Origin: Flavivirga abyssicola
GTDB taxonomy: Bacteria > Bacteroidota > Bacteroidia > Flavobacteriales > Flavobacteriaceae
Direction: 5' to 3'
Assembly (NCBI RefSeq): GCF_030540775.2
Contig: NZ_CP141266.1
Coordinates: 979,001 to 1,043,000 of the forward strand
DNA: 64,000 bases
Part shown: in pieces, positions 54,235-63,259 of the stretch
Layout: every line of letters begins with the position of its first letter
Numbering within the stretch: the stretch's first letter is position 1
Made by a program: the position numbers and the translations under genes
Notes under the pieces: generated by a model
Databases searched by the model: none
The model's input: the letters and a program-made list of their open reading frames with translations, nothing else
What the model was told of the DNA's origin: nothing

Positions 54235-56727
54235 CTACTTCTTCTTTTTTGCTGGTGCTCTTTTCTTAGTCGCTTTTTTCTTTGGAGCATTTGCCTCAAT
54301 AATCGCTTTAGCTTCTTCTAAAGTCATTTCTGAAACATCTACCGTTTTAGCAAGTTCTACTTTTACTTTCCCTTTTAAAACATTATGCCTTCCCCAACGT
54401 GCTTTTTCAACACGAATGCCTTCTTCTTCCCAATTATGAATAACTTTATCTATTTCCTTTTGAATTTTTGTTTCAATTAATTCAACAATATCGTCATCAG
54501 ATAAATTATCCCAATCGTATTTTTTGTTTACGTTAATAAACATATTGTTCCATTTAATAAATGGGCCAAAACGTCCTTTACCCTTTTGTACAGGCAACTC
54601 TTTATATGTATATATAGGAGCATCTGCTTTTTGCTTTTCTTTAATTAAAACGATAGCATCATCAAGTTCTACACTTAACGGGTCTACTCCTTTTGGTAAT
54701 GAAACAAATGAAGAACCAAACTTAACATAAGGGCCAAAACGACCATTATTTACAACAATGTCCTCACCTTCATAGGTTCCCAGGCTTTTTGGAAGCTGAA
54801 ATAAATCCATGGCTTCCTCATAAGTGATTGTTGTTAATTGCTGATCTGGACTTAAACTAGCAAATTGTGGTTTCTCTTCATCATCAACAGTACCTATTTG
54901 TACCATAGGCCCAAACTTACCTAAACGCACACTTACTTGTTTTCCAGATTTAGGATCGGTTCCTAAAATACGTTCACCAGATTCTCGCTCTGCATTTTCT
55001 TTTACGTCTTCGACTTTTGGATGAAAATTTTTATAAAATGATTTCATCATCTTAGTCCAATCTTCATTCCCTTCAGCTATCTCATCAAAATCTGCTTCAA
55101 CTTTAGCTGTAAAATTATAATCTAATATGGTTTCAAAATGATTTACCAAAAAGTCGGTTACAATCATACCTATATCTGTTGGCACTAATTTTCCTTTATC
55201 GGAACCTACTTTTTCGGTTAATGTTTTATCATTTACGCTCCCATTTTGAAGTCTTAATTGCGTATAGCTTCTCTCAACACCTTCTACAGTTCCTTTCTCT
55301 ACATAATTTCTGTTTTGTATGGTAGAAATAGTAGGCGCATATGTTGATGGTCGTCCAATACCTAACTCTTCCAACTTCTTAACAAGCGATGCTTCTGTAT
55401 ATCTTGCTGGCGGACGCGTATAACGTTCTGTTGCTGTGATATAGTTATTAAGAAGTGTTTCATTGGTTTTCATTGCTGGCAACATACCTTCTTGCTCTAC
55501 ATCTTCATCATCTGTGCCTTCTAAATATACTTTTAAAAAGCCATCAAAAGTAATAACCTCACCATTGGCTGTAAAGGTTTCATTATGTGTAGATGCACTA
55601 ACTTTTACATTGGTACGCTCTAATTCTGCTTCACTCATTTGTGATGCAATGGCGCGTTTCCATATTAAATCATACAAACGTGCCTGGTCTCTATCGATAT
55701 CTACCGAATGTGTTGAGAAATTTGTAGGACGAATAGCCTCGTGCGCCTCTTGAGCTCCTTTTGCTTTTCCTTTATAATTTCTTGGCTTACTATATTTTGC
55801 TCCATAGGCATTTTCAATTTCTGCCTGGGCACCTTGTCGTGCTTCATCAGATAAGTTAACACTATCTGTTCTCATATAAGTAATTAAACCTGCTTCGTAT
55901 AGCCGTTGTGCCATTGTCATGGTTTTACTTACTGAAAAGTATAATTTACGTGATGCTTCTTGCTGTAATGTAGAGGTTGTAAATGGTGCTGCAGGTGATT
56001 TTTTCGCTGGTTTTTTTTCTAAATCTGAAACCTTAAAATTTGCTGCACTATTTTTTTCTAAAAAACTTTGAGCCTCTTCCTTGGTTGAAAAGTTCTTTGG
56101 TAGTTTTGCTTTAAAAGTTTGCCCATCTTCGTTAGAAAATTCTGCATCAACTCTATAGGATGCCACTGGATTAAATCCTTGAATTTCTCTTTCTTTTTCA
56201 ACAATTAGCCTTACTGAAACAGATTGCACTCTACCAGCAGACAAACCTCCTTTTACTTTTCGCCAAAGTACAGGAGAAAGTTCGTAACCAACTATTCTAT
56301 CTAATACACGACGCGCTTGTTGTGCATCAACCAAATCGTAATCGATACCTCTAGGGTTCTCAATCGCTTTTTGAATAGCTGCTTTTGTAATTTCGTGAAA
56401 AACAATACGCTTTGTCTTTTCTTTATCTAACTTTAAAGTTTCTGCCAAGTGCCAGGCTATGGCTTCTCCTTCTCGATCCTCATCACTTGCTAACCATACC
56501 CATTCTGCATTTTTAGCTAAATCTTTCAGTTTTTTTACAACTGCCTTTTTATCTTTTGAAACTTCATATTTTGGTTTAAAATCACCGTCTACATCAACTC
56601 CTAATTCCTTGGAAGGTAAATCGGATATATGTCCAAAACTTGACTCTACTTTAAAGTCTTTTCCTAAAAATTTCTCAATGGTTTTTGCTTTCGCTGGTGA
56701 CTCAACAATCACTAAATTCTTCGTCAT
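54235..56727 (-). CDS. topA: DNA topoisomerase I (type IA)
   Basis: 830 residues. TOPRIM domain at about 1-130 (LVIVESPAKAKTIEKFLG and the acidic DEDREGEAIAWHL), then the type IA core with the catalytic tyrosine in GLITYMRTDSV (near residue 285). Domain landmarks FTTSTLQQEASRKLYFSVSK and GRPSTYAPTISTIQNR are intact. The C-terminus has Toprim-associated repeats (FGPMVQIG, FGPYVKFG, FGPFIKW) instead of Cys zinc fingers and ends in a Lys-rich tail KKKATKKRAPAKKKK. It relaxes negative supercoils. Normal core gene. Confidence 0.97.
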   Translation of the reverse strand: MTKNLVIVESPAKAKTIEKFLGKDFKVESSFGHISDLPSKELGVDVDGDFKPKYEVSKDKKAVVKKLKDLAKNAEWVWLASDEDREGEAIAWHLAETLKLDKEKTKRIVFHEITKAAIQKAIENPRGIDYDLVDAQQARRVLDRIVGYELSPVLWRKVKGGLSAGRVQSVSVRLIVEKEREIQGFNPVASYRVDAEFSNEDGQTFKAKLPKNFSTKEEAQSFLEKNSAANFKVSDLEKKPAKKSPAAPFTTSTLQQEASRKLYFSVSKTMTMAQRLYEAGLITYMRTDSVNLSDEARQGAQAEIENAYGAKYSKPRNYKGKAKGAQEAHEAIRPTNFSTHSVDIDRDQARLYDLIWKRAIASQMSEAELERTNVKVSASTHNETFTANGEVITFDGFLKVYLEGTDDEDVEQEGMLPAMKTNETLLNNYITATERYTRPPARYTEASLVKKLEELGIGRPSTYAPTISTIQNRNYVEKGTVEGVERSYTQLRLQNGSVNDKTLTEKVGSDKGKLVPTDIGMIVTDFLVNHFETILDYNFTAKVEADFDEIAEGNEDWTKMMKSFYKNFHPKVEDVKENAERESGERILGTDPKSGKQVSVRLGKFGPMVQIGTVDDEEKPQFASLSPDQQLTTITYEEAMDLFQLPKSLGTYEGEDIVVNNGRFGPYVKFGSSFVSLPKGVDPLSVELDDAIVLIKEKQKADAPIYTYKELPVQKGKGRFGPFIKWNNMFINVNKKYDWDNLSDDDIVELIETKIQKEIDKVIHNWEEEGIRVEKARWGRHNVLKGKVKVELAKTVDVSEMTLEEAKAIIEANAPKKKATKKRAPAKKKK

Positions 56728-56746
56728 ACTTCAATTTTTGAAGCTA

Positions 56747-56754
56747 CAAATGTA
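56747..56754 (-). promoter_or_regulatory. Possible topA -7 box
   Basis: CAAATGTA on the plus strand is TACATTTG on the minus strand, fitting the TAnnTTTG -7 pattern, about 20 bases before the topA ATG. I found no clear -33 TTG at the right distance, so this is tentative. Confidence 0.35.
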
Positions 56755-56811
56755 TATCAAAAAAAGTTTATCTGCTGCATTTTAAGGATTATCTGTTAAT
56801 TATTTGAATAA

Positions 56812-56848
56812 AAAAACCTGCTTTTTAACATTTTTAAAGCAGGTTTTT
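56812..56848 (-). terminator. Terminator of the 56866 membrane protein gene
   Basis: AAAACCTGCTTT (56813-56824) pairs with AAAGCAGGTTTT (56836-56847), with an 11-base loop, 18 bp after the stop. Minus-strand reading ends in T's. Confidence 0.8.
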
Positions 56849-56865
56849 AATGTTGAAAATAAAAT

Positions 56866-57648
56866 TTATTCGGGTAATGTTCCTATTTCCTGAATAGGAT
56901 CTGTATCATTAAAACCGATACTATTTTTATAAATTAAATAGATTGGATGATATACAAAAGAAGCCGTAAAAAGCAGCCCTATTCCACATAATAAGAAACC
57001 AACAATCTGAGATAAAATAGAGGATACAATCATTAAACCAAAAGTGAGTAACCATTTTTTATGTCCTAATTTAAAACTTGTTTTCACAATCTCTCCCACA
57101 CTTAACTCTGGATTAAAAGCATATATTAATGAAAAATAAGATAACGGTATCATCACATAAAATATAGGCAAATAGCATAATAATGCAGCTAAAATGGCAA
57201 TCCCAAACGAAGCCAACATTAGTACAAAGATTTTACTTAAATATTTTCCTTTTATAAAATAAAAGAAATCGGATGTTGTTACAGCTTGATTATAATCTAA
57301 CTTCTGCATAATTCTAAAAAACGCAGCATTTAAAGCAACAGTAAGCGCTCCTAGAACAAATATTCCAACAATAACAAATAAAATATACAAAATTGACATA
57401 CCCGCAAATAAACCACTAAATGCTTCGGGATCTGAATACCCACTTTCTTGCTGAGCAATTATCATCCCTATTAAAGGCAGATATAAAATAATAATTAGCG
57501 GCATGATGATAATTATTGTAAACAACTGCAATAAAAATCCCTGAAGCCAGGTTTTTTTAAAGAGCTCAATAGACTCATTAAAAATAGTTCCAAAATCTAA
57601 AGCTTTGGCACTTTCTATTTTTTCTAATAAACTGTTAAATGTATTCAT
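56866..57648 (-). CDS. Polytopic membrane protein, paralogue A
   Basis: 260 residues with about six hydrophobic helices (e.g. LQLFTIIIIMPLIIILYLPL, LLTFGLMIVSSILSQIVGFL). It starts with a soluble NTFNSLLEKIESAKALDFG segment that is shared with the gene at 57928. It resembles the GPDPase membrane-domain / DUF975-like group of small Bacteroidota proteins. The function is unknown. Identical gene order and similar length show a tandem duplication in the past. Confidence 0.7.
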   Translation of the reverse strand: MNTFNSLLEKIESAKALDFGTIFNESIELFKKTWLQGFLLQLFTIIIIMPLIIILYLPLIGMIIAQQESGYSDPEAFSGLFAGMSILYILFVIVGIFVLGALTVALNAAFFRIMQKLDYNQAVTTSDFFYFIKGKYLSKIFVLMLASFGIAILAALLCYLPIFYVMIPLSYFSLIYAFNPELSVGEIVKTSFKLGHKKWLLTFGLMIVSSILSQIVGFLLCGIGLLFTASFVYHPIYLIYKNSIGFNDTDPIQEIGTLPE

Positions 57649-57927
57649 ATATGATGGTTTTAATAAAAAATTTCTTGAAACGAACTACTCTTGAGGCTTA
57701 ACCATAAAGGCCTGCTTCGACTTTAGTTTACACTGAAACAACCGAAGTACTCCATATATCCAGCTCTTTTCATACCTAATCAAGTTGAACACAGGCTTTG
57801 GCCTTTCAGTTCAAAAATCGAAATTCTGTTATTTTAGATTCCCGTTCCTGTCTGCCGACAAGCAGGTTCACGGGAATGACAATTTCAATGGAAACTCCGA
57901 GGCTGAGCCACGGAGAGTTCTTTTCGA
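57649..57927. other. 279-bp gap between paralogues, with repeats
   Basis: A hairpin repeat ATTCCCGT (57838-57845) with ACGGGAAT (57870-57877), and an inner CCTG/CAGG pair, belongs to the same family as the repeat at 63222. A second imperfect palindrome ACTCCGAGG ... CCACGGAGAGT lies near 57893-57919. No gene. Confidence 0.6.
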
Positions 57928-58698
57928 TTAATAATCCGAATCATCCCTAAGCCCTATTCGATCTATCTCACTATCCGCTTTAAACCCTATAACGTCTTTA
58001 TAGATTAGAAACGCAGGTAAATAAATTATTGACATGGTAAACAATACCCCTATCACACAACCTAATATTCCCAACATAGCTATAATAAACATAACAAACA
58101 TGGATCCAAAGGTTACAAGCCACTTTTTATTTCCTAATGCAAAACTTGCTTTAACAATTTCTGTTTCGCTTAACTCTGGGTTAAAAGCAAAAACGACTGC
58201 AAAATATGATAATGGTACAAATGCATAGATATAAGGAATGAAAAGTAATAGTTGTGCAACCGTCGCTATTACTGTGTAAATAATACCGAGCATAAACACT
58301 TTAGTGAAATATTCTTTCTTTAAAAAATAAAAATAATCGTCTTGACTTGCTTCGCCTGATACTATTTGCTTACAAATCCTATAAAAAGCGGCCACAAAAG
58401 CAAGTGTTAATGTACTAACTAAAATAGTTTGAGGTATACTGTAAATTATATTTTGAGAATAGAAATCTGAAAATGACTCTAGATCAAACCCTTTATTTAT
58501 ATCAAAAGGGCTAGCAGCAAGACCAATAAGTCCAAAGATTAAATTTAAAATCATAGCAACAATGACAACAAAAAGAATGACTAAAAATCCTTTGAGCCAA
58601 ACCTTTTTAAATAAGTCTATAGAGTTACTAATAATATCACCAAAATCTAAAGATTTTGCATTGTTTATCTTCTGTAATAGGGTATTTAATGTATTCAT
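57928..58698 (-). CDS. Polytopic membrane protein, paralogue B
   Basis: 256 residues with the same organisation as the protein at 56866: NTLNTLLQKINNAKSLDFGD start, helices LVILFVVIVAMILNLIFGLI and VTFGSMFVMFIIAMLGILGC, and the block FAFNPELSETEIVKASFALG, close to FNPELSVGEIVKTSFKLG in its paralogue. It keeps the family signature but has lost or changed the loops. Function unknown; both may be envelope proteins. Confidence 0.7.
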   Translation of the reverse strand: MNTLNTLLQKINNAKSLDFGDIISNSIDLFKKVWLKGFLVILFVVIVAMILNLIFGLIGLAASPFDINKGFDLESFSDFYSQNIIYSIPQTILVSTLTLAFVAAFYRICKQIVSGEASQDDYFYFLKKEYFTKVFMLGIIYTVIATVAQLLLFIPYIYAFVPLSYFAVVFAFNPELSETEIVKASFALGNKKWLVTFGSMFVMFIIAMLGILGCVIGVLFTMSIIYLPAFLIYKDVIGFKADSEIDRIGLRDDSDY

Positions 58699-58772
58699 AA
58701 TTTGGTTGGTTAAATTATTTACAATGATTTAAGGCTAATGTTTTTCACAAAACACATTGCAATATAATACAA

Positions 58773-58798
58773 AAAAACCTGCATAAAAGCAGGTTTTT
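58773..58798 (-). terminator. Terminator of the LVIVD lipoprotein gene
   Basis: AAAAACCTGC (58773-58782) pairs perfectly with GCAGGTTTTT (58789-58798), 6-base loop; the minus strand continues with T's. It lies 20 bp after the stop at 58819. Confidence 0.85.
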
Positions 58799-58818
58799 AA
58801 ATTTATAAACACCAGAAA

Positions 58819-60060
58819 TCACCTTAATGAGTAGGAACTTATTAAATCTACACCGCCTTCAACATACTCATATTGATATAAATTATTACCTCCTATCATT
58901 AGTAAACTATTCTCTAACGGGATGACATCTTTAGACTCTATCTCATTATATGTTTTTGTTAATTTCACATCTAGTGGCTCTTCTTTGTCGAACAACTTTA
59001 AACCGGAAGTCCCATCACAAACAAATAACGTATTTTCTTTAATTCCTAATCCATAAGGGTTTTCCAATTCATAGCGACTTGCTAATTTTGGTGTTGTTTT
59101 ATCACTAATATCAATCACTTCTAAAACACTTTCCAGTTGCCCGCAATCGTTTCCTCCACGCAAAGTTAAATATGCGTAGTTCCCATCAACAACCACAGGA
59201 TCGCATCCTTCCCAATGCATAAACTCCGATACATATTCAGGCGATGATGGATTTTTTATGTTATAGATATACATACCATTGGTACTTCCTAAATACAAAT
59301 AATCATCAGCTTGAAACATGGTTTCTATATTCCAACCTGCATTTTGTGTATTCTCAAGAACCGGAGAAGACAAATTTTGAATATTAAAAATAGTCATTTG
59401 ATAATTCCCAACGGTGTACAAATAATTGTTTACTATTTGAAAACGTGCCAAAGACCCGCCTTGCCCTGTAACTGATTCTGCAGTTGCTGTGGATAAAACG
59501 CCATCTTGAAAAGTAACATCAACAAATCGGTTATCCATTTTCTTACGTCTCTCGGTAGTTACCGTCCATCCTACAATAACGTTATTTTCTAAATCTACTT
59601 TACCATAATCGACAGCTTGAGCTTCAACAGGAATATTATAGTCATAAATATTAAACACATCTTTTAATCTTTCAACCAAAGTAATTGAATTTATATCAGA
59701 GATATCAAAAACCACTAAATCGGTTGCACTATCGGCATACAGGAAATCATCTTTTACCGAAATATCTTCATTGCCTGGAATCTTAATAAATTTGGTGACT
59801 TTTGGCTGTTTGGGATTAGAATTATCAATAACATGCACGCCCTTATCAACATCGCTAACAAAAATATAATTCTTGTAAGCGTATATTTTACCAGCTTCTT
59901 CAATGTCTTTAGGGATGGTAATCTCAACCAAGTTTCTAAAGTCAGCTTTAGTCATTAACTCTGGAGTTGCCACTTGAACAAGCTCAAAGTTAAGATCTTT
60001 TTTATCGCAAGACCAAATGCTTATTAAAACGAAGGACAACAAAAGATATTTAAATTTCAT
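58819..60060 (-). CDS. LVIVD-repeat lipoprotein (beta-propeller type)
   Basis: 413 residues with a lipobox (LISIWSCDKK). The repeats contain IYAYKNYIFVSDVDKGVHVID, FLYADSATDLVVFDIS, YLYLGSTNGMYIYNIK and TLFVCDGTSGLKLFD, the LVIVD-type blade motif. It forms a propeller at the outer membrane or in the periplasm, likely for binding. Three lipoprotein genes follow each other here in the order 60540, 60077, 58819 (transcribed leftward), with gaps of 16-19 bp, so they are one operon. Ligand unknown. Confidence 0.85.
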   Translation of the reverse strand: MKFKYLLLSFVLISIWSCDKKDLNFELVQVATPELMTKADFRNLVEITIPKDIEEAGKIYAYKNYIFVSDVDKGVHVIDNSNPKQPKVTKFIKIPGNEDISVKDDFLYADSATDLVVFDISDINSITLVERLKDVFNIYDYNIPVEAQAVDYGKVDLENNVIVGWTVTTERRKKMDNRFVDVTFQDGVLSTATAESVTGQGGSLARFQIVNNYLYTVGNYQMTIFNIQNLSSPVLENTQNAGWNIETMFQADDYLYLGSTNGMYIYNIKNPSSPEYVSEFMHWEGCDPVVVDGNYAYLTLRGGNDCGQLESVLEVIDISDKTTPKLASRYELENPYGLGIKENTLFVCDGTSGLKLFDKEEPLDVKLTKTYNEIESKDVIPLENSLLMIGGNNLYQYEYVEGGVDLISSYSLR

Positions 60061-60076
60061 AGCAAATGATTTTAGT

Positions 60077-60520
60077 TTAATATTTATAACGTAACAAAGA
60101 TTCTAATCCCTCAAAGTGCAATATAATCTCATTACTTCCATTAATTTGTAGCGGTGCTAAATCAAACGAGATTGTTTTTTTAAAAACTGCTAAGCAAGCC
60201 TCTTGGTTTATTAATTGAAACTTCAAATAACGCTGTTCTGGTGAAGACTCGGCAACAGCTCCAGAATCTACCAAATTAAATTCCCAAGAATTTCCGTCGC
60301 AACCAGAGGCACTTATTTCAATAGTTAAACAGTTATTCGTTATTTCTGCACTCACCAAATTAAAATCGGCAGAAACTAAATTATTATAAATATTTTTATT
60401 TATTACTGTTTTTTGATCACAAATATCTATAGTGGGCTTAATATCGTCATCTTCTTTACACTGAATACTCAAAAAACTGCACATTATAGAAACAACTAAA
60501 AGAATTTTTCTTAACATCAT
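60077..60520 (-). CDS. Small lipoprotein of unknown function
   Basis: 147 residues. Signal with a lipobox (FLSIQCKEDDD) followed by an acidic stretch and a beta-rich body with three Cys (SGCDGNSWEFNL, LINQEACLAVF). No family is recognised. Middle gene of the three-lipoprotein operon, 16 bp upstream of the LVIVD gene. Confidence 0.75.
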   Translation of the reverse strand: MMLRKILLVVSIMCSFLSIQCKEDDDIKPTIDICDQKTVINKNIYNNLVSADFNLVSAEITNNCLTIEISASGCDGNSWEFNLVDSGAVAESSPEQRYLKFQLINQEACLAVFKKTISFDLAPLQINGSNEIILHFEGLESLLRYKY

Positions 60521-60539
60521 TAAATTCCTTTTTTTTAGA

Positions 60540-61238
60540 TTAATACTTTAATACGGGAAATCCATTTTCACACGTTACTTCTTTCGGCTGTGCTGGTAAA
60601 TCACATGTAGAAACGATGTCCCATTTAATATTATATGCATGTTCCAAATTGGTATATGCTTCAACTTTCTGCAAAAAGCTTACCGTATCTATTTGTATAG
60701 AATAAGCGATATATCCTTGAGGTCCCCCACAAGCTTTAGAACCATAAGCCGTAAAAGTCCAATCGCTAGCATTAGTGCAGGAAACACTTGTTGATAGTTG
60801 ATAAATCTCATTAAACAAATCCATTAATTCACGATGATCTTTTTCCCGCTCTGTTAACTCTATTTTTACCACTAATTTATTTTCGGTAAGTGAAACAATA
60901 CGCCACGCGTAATTAATAGGATATTGTTCTTGAGTTATTGTTAAAAGTTCATCCTTTAACGTCCATTCCCCATTAGAATCGAAAAAAGATAATGGAGGCG
61001 TTCCGCACCAACCTGAAGAGCGCTCAACAAAACTCCCGTTTTCTTTGAATAAAATTCCATAATTTTTTTCAGGCAAAGCGTTAGCTTTCTTGTATGTTAT
61101 TTCTTCACCATCATAGGTAGGCTCTACCCAACTACCTATTAATAAATTATCAGGATCAACAGTGTTAGCGTCATCATCTGAGCATTGCATATTCATAAAA
61201 CAGAATATGACAGAAATAGCAAATAGCATCTTTTTCAT
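60540..61238 (-). CDS. Lipoprotein with lipocalin-like N-terminal part
   Basis: 232 residues. Lipobox (CFMNMQCSDDD), then a lipocalin-like first strand LLIGSWVEPTYDGEE and FKENGSFVERSSGW, and a C-terminal part with a second set of strands and a Cys-rich WTFTAYGSKACGGPQG block. First gene of the three-lipoprotein operon, 176 bp upstream of miaB and divergent from it. Function unknown. Confidence 0.72.
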   Translation of the reverse strand: MKKMLFAISVIFCFMNMQCSDDDANTVDPDNLLIGSWVEPTYDGEEITYKKANALPEKNYGILFKENGSFVERSSGWCGTPPLSFFDSNGEWTLKDELLTITQEQYPINYAWRIVSLTENKLVVKIELTEREKDHRELMDLFNEIYQLSTSVSCTNASDWTFTAYGSKACGGPQGYIAYSIQIDTVSFLQKVEAYTNLEHAYNIKWDIVSTCDLPAQPKEVTCENGFPVLKY

Positions 61239-61347
61239 AAATGTGGGGTTTTAAAAGTTTATTTTTTAAATAGATACTTAAAGCTTGTTTTGGTTGCGTA
61301 AATAGCTTAAAATAATTATTAAAAACTGAAAGAAATTAAACTGCCAC

Positions 61348-61379
61348 TTTGTCATAAAACATAAATAAATTGTATCTTT
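61348..61379 (+). promoter_or_regulatory. Promoter of miaB
   Basis: TTG at 61348-61350 and TATCTTTG at 61372-61379 (TAnnTTTG) have the spacing expected of the Bacteroidetes housekeeping promoter. The start codon is 35 bp downstream. Confidence 0.72.
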
Positions 61380-61414
61380 GCACACTTATTGACTGCTTTC
61401 AGTTTTGAAATACT

Positions 61415-62863
61415 ATGGATAAAATTATAGACGAAAATAAACAAGGGGAATCCCTCATTTTAGAACAAAAAAAAGATAACAAACGTAAGCTTTTTATTGA
61501 AAGTTATGGATGTGCTATGAATTTTAGTGATAGTGAAATTGTGGCTTCAATTATGGCCAATCAAGGTTTTAATACCACACAGCATTTAGAAGATGCCGAT
61601 TTAGTTTTGGTAAACACCTGTTCTATTCGTGATAAAGCAGAACAAACCGTGCGCAAACGTTTGGAAAAATATAATGCCGTAAAAAGAGCCCATAATCCAA
61701 AAATGAAAGTGGGTGTTTTAGGCTGTATGGCAGAACGCTTAAAAACAAAGTTTCTTGAGGAAGAAAAAATTGTCGATTTGGTTGTTGGTCCAGATGCTTA
61801 TAAAGATTTACCAAATCTTTTGGCAGAAGTAGATGAAGGTCGCGACGCTATTAATGTCATGCTTTCAAAAGAAGAAACTTATGGAGATATTTCGCCTGTG
61901 CGTTTAAACACAAATGGTGTAACAGCGTTTGTATCTATTACTCGTGGTTGTGATAATATGTGTACTTTTTGCGTGGTTCCTTTTACACGTGGACGTGAAC
62001 GAAGTCGTGATCCGCAAAGTATCCTAGAGGAAGTAAACGATTTATGGAACAGAGGGTTTAAAGAAATTACGTTGCTTGGTCAAAATGTAGATAGCTACCT
62101 ATGGTATGGTGGTGGTTTAAAAAAAGATTTTGAAAAAGCAAGTGAGATTCAAAAAGCAACATCTGTAAACTTTTCAAAATTATTAGAACTATGCGCTAAA
62201 GCCCAGCCAAAAATGCGGATTCGCTTTTCAACATCAAATCCGCAAGATTTAACATTGGATGTGGTTAAAACTATGGCTAAATACAATAATATCTGCAATC
62301 ATATTCATTTACCTGTACAGAGTGGCAGCGACCGTATTTTAAAAGAGATGAATCGTTTACACACGCGTAAAGAATATATGACCTTGATTGATAACATTCG
62401 TCAAATTATTCCTGATTGTGCTATTAGCCAGGATATGATTGTTGGTTTCCCTACTGAAACTGAAGATGATTTTCAAGATACTGTTTCATTAATGAACTAT
62501 GTAAAATATAATTTCGGTTATATGTTTACGTATTCTGAACGTCCGGGAACTTTGGCAGAACGCAAAATGAAAGATGACGTACCCGAGGAAGTGAAAAAAC
62601 GACGTTTACAAGATATTGTCGATTTACAACGTGATCATAGTGAAATTAAAACTAAAGAACACCTCAACACTATTGTAGAAGTGCTCATTGAAAAAGAATC
62701 AAAGAAATCAAACTCGCAATGGTCTGGACGTACGTCTCAAAACATTGTAGCAGTATTTCCTAAAGGGTCATATAAAATAGGTGACTTTGTAAATGTAAAA
62801 ATAACAGACTGCACTAGCGCTACACTTATTGGTGAAGCCATTGGGTATTCTGACAACAATTAA
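61415..62863 (+). CDS. miaB: tRNA-2-methylthio-N6-dimethylallyladenosine synthase (MiaB)
   Basis: 482 residues. N-terminal UPF0004 domain with three cluster-binding Cys (SYGCAMN, NTCSIRD, LGCMAE), then the radical SAM domain with CDNMCTFC (about 179-186) and a C-terminal TRAM domain (about 415-480). All six cluster Cys are present. It adds a methylthio group to i6A37 of tRNAs reading codons beginning with U. It needs MiaA, which is not in this window. Length is normal. Confidence 0.96.
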   Translation: MDKIIDENKQGESLILEQKKDNKRKLFIESYGCAMNFSDSEIVASIMANQGFNTTQHLEDADLVLVNTCSIRDKAEQTVRKRLEKYNAVKRAHNPKMKVGVLGCMAERLKTKFLEEEKIVDLVVGPDAYKDLPNLLAEVDEGRDAINVMLSKEETYGDISPVRLNTNGVTAFVSITRGCDNMCTFCVVPFTRGRERSRDPQSILEEVNDLWNRGFKEITLLGQNVDSYLWYGGGLKKDFEKASEIQKATSVNFSKLLELCAKAQPKMRIRFSTSNPQDLTLDVVKTMAKYNNICNHIHLPVQSGSDRILKEMNRLHTRKEYMTLIDNIRQIIPDCAISQDMIVGFPTETEDDFQDTVSLMNYVKYNFGYMFTYSERPGTLAERKMKDDVPEEVKKRRLQDIVDLQRDHSEIKTKEHLNTIVEVLIEKESKKSNSQWSGRTSQNIVAVFPKGSYKIGDFVNVKITDCTSATLIGEAIGYSDNN

Positions 62864-62868
62864 AACAA

Positions 62869-63210
62869 GTGGCAGAATTTAACTTTAACAACAAAACATT
62901 TTTTTTAATAGAAAATTCTGAAAATGGAAAAGTTAATTCTGAAACCATCTTTAAATACAAACAAAAGGGCAATTTAGTAACTGCTGATTATTATGGGGGC
63001 ACCATAAAATACGGTAAAATAATTGCCCATTTAAAAAATGATAAACTTGATATGTTATACCAATGTATAACGACAGAAAATGAATTGAAAGCAGGGAAAG
63101 CCGTTGCCCAAATAAGTGTAACGAGTAGCAATAAAATAAAACTTATCCTTAATTGGGAATGGTTAGAAAATAAAAATGAGCATGGAATTTCTGAATATAT
63201 TGAGCAGTAA
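62869..63210 (+). CDS. Small protein of unknown function with GTG start
   Basis: 113 residues beginning at GTG 62869 (no better ATG upstream), 5 bp after miaB, so co-transcribed. Sequence: NNKTFFLIENSENGKVNSET, a beta-rich body DYYGGTIKYGKIIAHLKNDK, and LILNWEWLENKNEHG. Similar proteins in flavobacteria are labelled 'n-acetylglutamate synthase', but it is too short and lacks a GNAT acetyl-CoA site, so I would not use that name. A lipocalin-like barrel is possible. Confidence 0.7.
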   Translation: MAEFNFNNKTFFLIENSENGKVNSETIFKYKQKGNLVTADYYGGTIKYGKIIAHLKNDKLDMLYQCITTENELKAGKAVAQISVTSSNKIKLILNWEWLENKNEHGISEYIEQ

Positions 63211-63221
63211 AAATTGAAAAG

Positions 63222-63241
63222 ATTCCCGCCTACGCGGGAAT
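63222..63241. repeat. Hairpin repeat (ATTCCCGC / GCGGGAAT)
   Basis: Perfect 8-bp inverted repeat with a 4-base loop between the small gene and the sigma-54 regulator. Same family as the repeat at 57838. It could terminate the miaB transcript, though no long T-tail follows. Confidence 0.7.
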
Positions 63242-63259
63242 GACAAAGAAGACAATAAA

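Noticed and set aside
56866-58698. 'Beta-carotene 15,15'-monooxygenase' for the two membrane paralogues
   Set aside because: That label is common in flavobacterial annotation, but no His cluster of the carotenoid oxygenase is present and the proteins are all-helical membrane proteins.
62869-63210. 'N-acetylglutamate synthase' name for the small gene after miaB
   Set aside because: 113 residues without a GNAT acetyl-CoA motif cannot be that enzyme; the name would mislead.
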